Positions 5,432 through 8,030 of a stretch of 8,030 bases of DNA are shown here, in pieces (the first letter of the stretch is position 1; every line of letters begins with the position of its first letter). The DNA comes from Candidatus Gastranaerophilales bacterium (GTDB lineage: Bacteria; Cyanobacteriota; Vampirovibrionia; Gastranaerophilales; Gastranaerophilaceae), in assembly GCA_900769645.1 (NCBI GenBank), contig CAAGHI010000021.1, positions 1 through 8,030 of the forward strand, read 5' to 3'. The notes under the pieces are model-generated. The model made no database searches. It had not been told where the DNA came from and saw only the letters and a list, made by a program, of their open reading frames with translations. The position numbers and the translations under genes are program-made.

Positions 5432-7703
5432 TCTTTTACTACTAAAAGGAAAATTAGAGCACAGAGCATTTAGTCCAAAAGCTTTTGGTCCAGAAAAATT
5501 ACCTATAGGACAAAGAGTTTGCTCTTCACACATCACAAAGCTTGTTTCACAGCTTATTGATATAAAGAACTACTTTACAGAAAACAATATTCTTCCAGGC
5601 GCTTTAATTAGTGTCCACTACAAAGAAGTAATAGCTAAATCTAACAGATTAAGAATATTGCTAAAAGACAATAATTCAACGTCTAAGAATATTAGAGGAG
5701 CTAAATTTGAGACTATTGAAAATGACAAAAAACAATTAAAGAAAGCTCACGTCTTTATTTACTTTGTAAGTATAAAAGCAATCAATAAAACCATAGATAC
5801 ACTCAATAAAGTTGTCGATATATTGAATGAACTGTTCAATGGAGAAATAAATAGCGATACAGCAAATAGAGTATGTGATCCTAAACAAGGAGATTTTTAT
5901 ATTAAGGGTATTTCTAAAAGTAACTTTATGAAGGTACTTTTAGATTGCTGTTATACAAGATGCTTTGATATTGATTTTGAAAAAGTAGACACTGAAAAAA
6001 AATCAATAGTAACTTTATATGATACTGGAAAAGATACTATTCAATTGTTAAATGCGATAGGGATACATATTTATCCAGACAAATTATTAGATCCTTTCAC
6101 AATTCTTTTATCACCTGAAGAATTGTCAATTCTTAATGAAAAAGTGCCATACCTGATATCAATGTCAGTTCAGGATCTGACGAAATTTTCTTTAGATGCT
6201 TTCTTAGATCAGGAAATAGTACAAAACTCATACAACACACTAATAAAAGATCCTACTGACGAACCAACAGTAGGTGTTATTGATACTCTTTTTGATGAAA
6301 ATGTCTACTTTTCTAAATGGGTTGAATACCACAACTATCTAAATCAAGGTATCCCTATTCAGAATAAAGATTACCAACACGGTACAGCAGTTACCTCTAT
6401 CATTGTTGATGGAGTAAGAGGAAATCCTACACTTGATGATAAATGTGGTAACTTTAAAGTAAGACATTTTGGTGTTGCAACAGCAAGCTCATTTAGTTCT
6501 TTTGAAATTATAAAAAAAATCAGAGAAATTGTTATGTCTAACTTAGACATAAAAGTATGGAATTTATCATTAGGTTCAAAAAACGAAATTGACGAAAATT
6601 CGATATCTTTAGAGGCTTACGAGCTAGATAAAATTCAAAATGAATATGACGTCATATTTATTATTGCAGGAACAAATAAAAGCAAAGATTCTTTTGATAA
6701 ATTCAATTTTAAAATTGGAGCTCCTGCTGATTCACTAAATTCTATAACAGTAAATTCTGTATCTTTTGATAACCAGGTTGCTTCATACTCAAGATGTGGA
6801 CCAGTCCTTTCTTTTTATAATAAACCAGATGTAAGCTATTACGGAGGAGATGGTTGTACAGCCTCTAGTAAGATCAGTGTTTGCTCTGATTCTCTTGGTC
6901 AGAAATTTGTTTCAGGAACTTCTTTTTCTGCCCCATGGGTAACTCGTAAAATAGCCTTTTTGATTTACAAGCTCGGTTTATCAAGAGAAGTTGCAAAAGC
7001 TTTAATCATTGATGCAGCAAGGACAAACTCACTCAACACACCTATTAGCAATTCGTTAGGTTACGGAATTGTTCCTATTGACATCAATGATATTATTTCC
7101 TCAAAAGATGATGAAATTAAATTTGTACTTACGGGTACAACTCAAAATCAAGTGACTTATACGTACAATTTACCTGTACCTGTCGTTGATAAGAAACATC
7201 CCTATAAAGCAAGAGCAACTTTAGTTTATTTCACCCAATGTGATAGAGCTCAAGGCGTTGACTATCCTTGTTGTGAAATAGAGTTTAAATTTGGTAGATT
7301 TAATCCAAAAAATTCAATTGGCAAACCAGAAATTATAGATATAAAAAACAATCTACAATATGAAGAAGGTTTTCATGTTATACATGAAGAAGATGCAAGA
7401 AAACTCTACAGAAAATGGGATAACATTAAGTACGTATGCTCAAAACAAACAAACAGATCGGAAAAATCTTATGGCGATGGAACTTTTGGAATTCAACTCT
7501 CTTTAATAAAAAGAGAGAATTCACTTGATAAGTCTGGTGTAAATTTCGGTTTAGTCATTACCCTTAAAGAAATAAAAGGTATTAATAGAATCGACGATTT
7601 TATTATGTACTGCAATGCTAGAGGATGGATTGTAGATAGAATTACAACAGATGTTCAGAATAAAGTCTATGAACAAGGAAAAGCAAAACTTTCTTTTGAA
7701 TAA
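5424..7703 (+). CDS. ietS: Subtilisin-like serine protease IetS (S8 family defence effector)
   Basis: This is a 759-residue S8 peptidase with no signal peptide, so it is expected in the cytoplasm. The catalytic triad is visible: D287 in GVIDTLF, H319 in QHGTAV and S500 in GTSFSAP (498-504). N418 in IIAGTNKS is the candidate oxyanion-hole Asn. The protease core spans about 280-555. A long N-terminal region (1-280) has no motif I recognise and could regulate the protease or bind IetA. About 200 residues follow the core (560-759), probably a beta-rich C-terminal domain. The start ATG at 5424 lies within ietA (ATGAATAA overlap); only a weak GAG precedes it, so coupling to ietA translation is likely. 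The intact triad suggests an active enzyme. In IetAS the protease is the harmful component kept in check by the ATPase; its protein substrates are not evident from sequence. Confidence 0.87.
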   Translation: MNNLLLLKGKLEHRAFSPKAFGPEKLPIGQRVCSSHITKLVSQLIDIKNYFTENNILPGALISVHYKEVIAKSNRLRILLKDNNSTSKNIRGAKFETIENDKKQLKKAHVFIYFVSIKAINKTIDTLNKVVDILNELFNGEINSDTANRVCDPKQGDFYIKGISKSNFMKVLLDCCYTRCFDIDFEKVDTEKKSIVTLYDTGKDTIQLLNAIGIHIYPDKLLDPFTILLSPEELSILNEKVPYLISMSVQDLTKFSLDAFLDQEIVQNSYNTLIKDPTDEPTVGVIDTLFDENVYFSKWVEYHNYLNQGIPIQNKDYQHGTAVTSIIVDGVRGNPTLDDKCGNFKVRHFGVATASSFSSFEIIKKIREIVMSNLDIKVWNLSLGSKNEIDENSISLEAYELDKIQNEYDVIFIIAGTNKSKDSFDKFNFKIGAPADSLNSITVNSVSFDNQVASYSRCGPVLSFYNKPDVSYYGGDGCTASSKISVCSDSLGQKFVSGTSFSAPWVTRKIAFLIYKLGLSREVAKALIIDAARTNSLNTPISNSLGYGIVPIDINDIISSKDDEIKFVLTGTTQNQVTYTYNLPVPVVDKKHPYKARATLVYFTQCDRAQGVDYPCCEIEFKFGRFNPKNSIGKPEIIDIKNNLQYEEGFHVIHEEDARKLYRKWDNIKYVCSKQTNRSEKSYGDGTFGIQLSLIKRENSLDKSGVNFGLVITLKEIKGINRIDDFIMYCNARGWIVDRITTDVQNKVYEQGKAKLSFE

Positions 7704-7893
7704 TTACTTATTTCTTTACACAATTTAAATTAACCTCTAAAACTTTAGATTCTTTTTCACCTTACCTTTAACTTTTTGCATGAGCTATTGTTTTAAATTT
7801 TCTAGAAAATGACCTTAAATTCCAATACGCCTAACTGATTGAAGTAAAAAAACTTTTAAGTTAGGCGCATCTAAGACTTTTTAGTACTAAATG
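7704..7893. other. Convergent intergenic region after ietS
   Basis: These 190 bases lie between the ietS stop and the stop of a minus-strand gene. I see no open frame of note. The main structure is the hairpin at 7828-7867. Confidence 0.5.
7828..7867. repeat. 40 bp hairpin with attC-like ends, or bidirectional terminator
   Basis: CGCCTAACT (7828-7836) and AGTTAGGCG (7859-7867) are perfect 9 bp arms. The 22 nt between them holds a smaller AAGT/ACTT stem around six A. The position between convergent genes suits a bidirectional terminator, but no T run directly follows either arm. The arm sequences GCCTAAC (7829-7835) and GTTAGGC (7860-7866) fit the RYYYAAC and GTTRRRY consensus of integron attC ends. 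At 38 bp between box ends it is shorter than ordinary attC sites. Its function is undecided. Confidence 0.45.
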
Positions 7894-8030
7894 TTATTTA
7901 AGATCTTCAAGCAATGATCTGTAACCATCATTTAGTAATGGGAAAATAAAGCCTGATTTTGCATTTAAATCAGTCTTCTCAATATGAAAAGTGGTAGCGC
8001 CCCTTTCTCTCTTCCACTGATTTACAGCAA
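7894..8030 (-). CDS. Unrecognised protein, C-terminal 44 residues (5' end outside window)
   Basis: An open minus-strand frame enters from the right edge and ends at TAA (7894-7896). The visible C-terminus begins AVNQWKRERGATTFHIEKT and ends DGYRSLLEDLK. Codon use and amino-acid composition look like real coding sequence, and the frame stays open for every visible codon. It is mixed polar/charged with no membrane segment. I do not recognise the family. It converges on ietS, so it is not part of that operon. Confidence 0.5.
   Translation of the reverse strand, partial: AVNQWKRERGATTFHIEKTDLNAKSGFIFPLLNDGYRSLLEDLK

Noticed and set aside
1..8030. CRISPR array, tRNA or rRNA genes
   Set aside because: No regularly spaced repeats and no tRNA- or rRNA-like sequence were seen on either strand.

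Overview
The window is AT-rich throughout (by eye near one third G+C). It looks like an accessory, horizontally assembled segment of a Gram-negative bacterium. The pointers are two polytopic proteins typical of O-antigen or surface-glycan modification, AGGAG-type ribosome binding sites, and the end of an ISL3-type insertion sequence. The sequence does not fix the genus. Poly-G switching in a low-GC genome recalls Campylobacterota, but several low-GC Gammaproteobacteria would fit equally well.

Layout, left to right. Positions 1-237 hold the 3' end of an ISL3-family transposase gene and the terminal inverted repeat of the element. From 286 to 4115, on the minus strand, lie two surface-modification genes. 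The upstream one (4115 to 2481) encodes a multi-pass membrane protein resembling GT-C/DUF6056-type glycosyltransferases. The downstream one (2358 to 286) encodes an OafA-type acyltransferase-3 with a C-terminal SGNH domain. A 242 bp divergent intergenic region (4116-4357) separates them from a plus-strand operon. In that operon an AAA+ ATPase gene (4358-5431) overlaps by 8 nt a subtilisin-like serine protease gene (5424-7703). I identify this pair as IetA-IetS, first described as a plasmid stability/incompatibility module and later found among anti-phage defence systems. A 40 bp hairpin (7828-7867) follows, then the 3' end of an unrecognised minus-strand gene that runs off the window (7894-8030).

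The most striking signal is a run of nine G in the coding strand of the membrane glycosyltransferase-like gene, at codons 11-14. Only lengths of 9 (or 9 plus or minus a multiple of 3) keep the 544-residue frame open. A tenth G gives an immediate TAA, and eight G give a TAG ten codons later. This is the classical design of a slipped-strand ON/OFF switch, and the copy here is ON. The locus would then combine a phase-variable surface coat, able to mask phage receptors or change serotype, with an intracellular ATPase-protease defence pair. That joint reading is inference; the individual motifs are visible.
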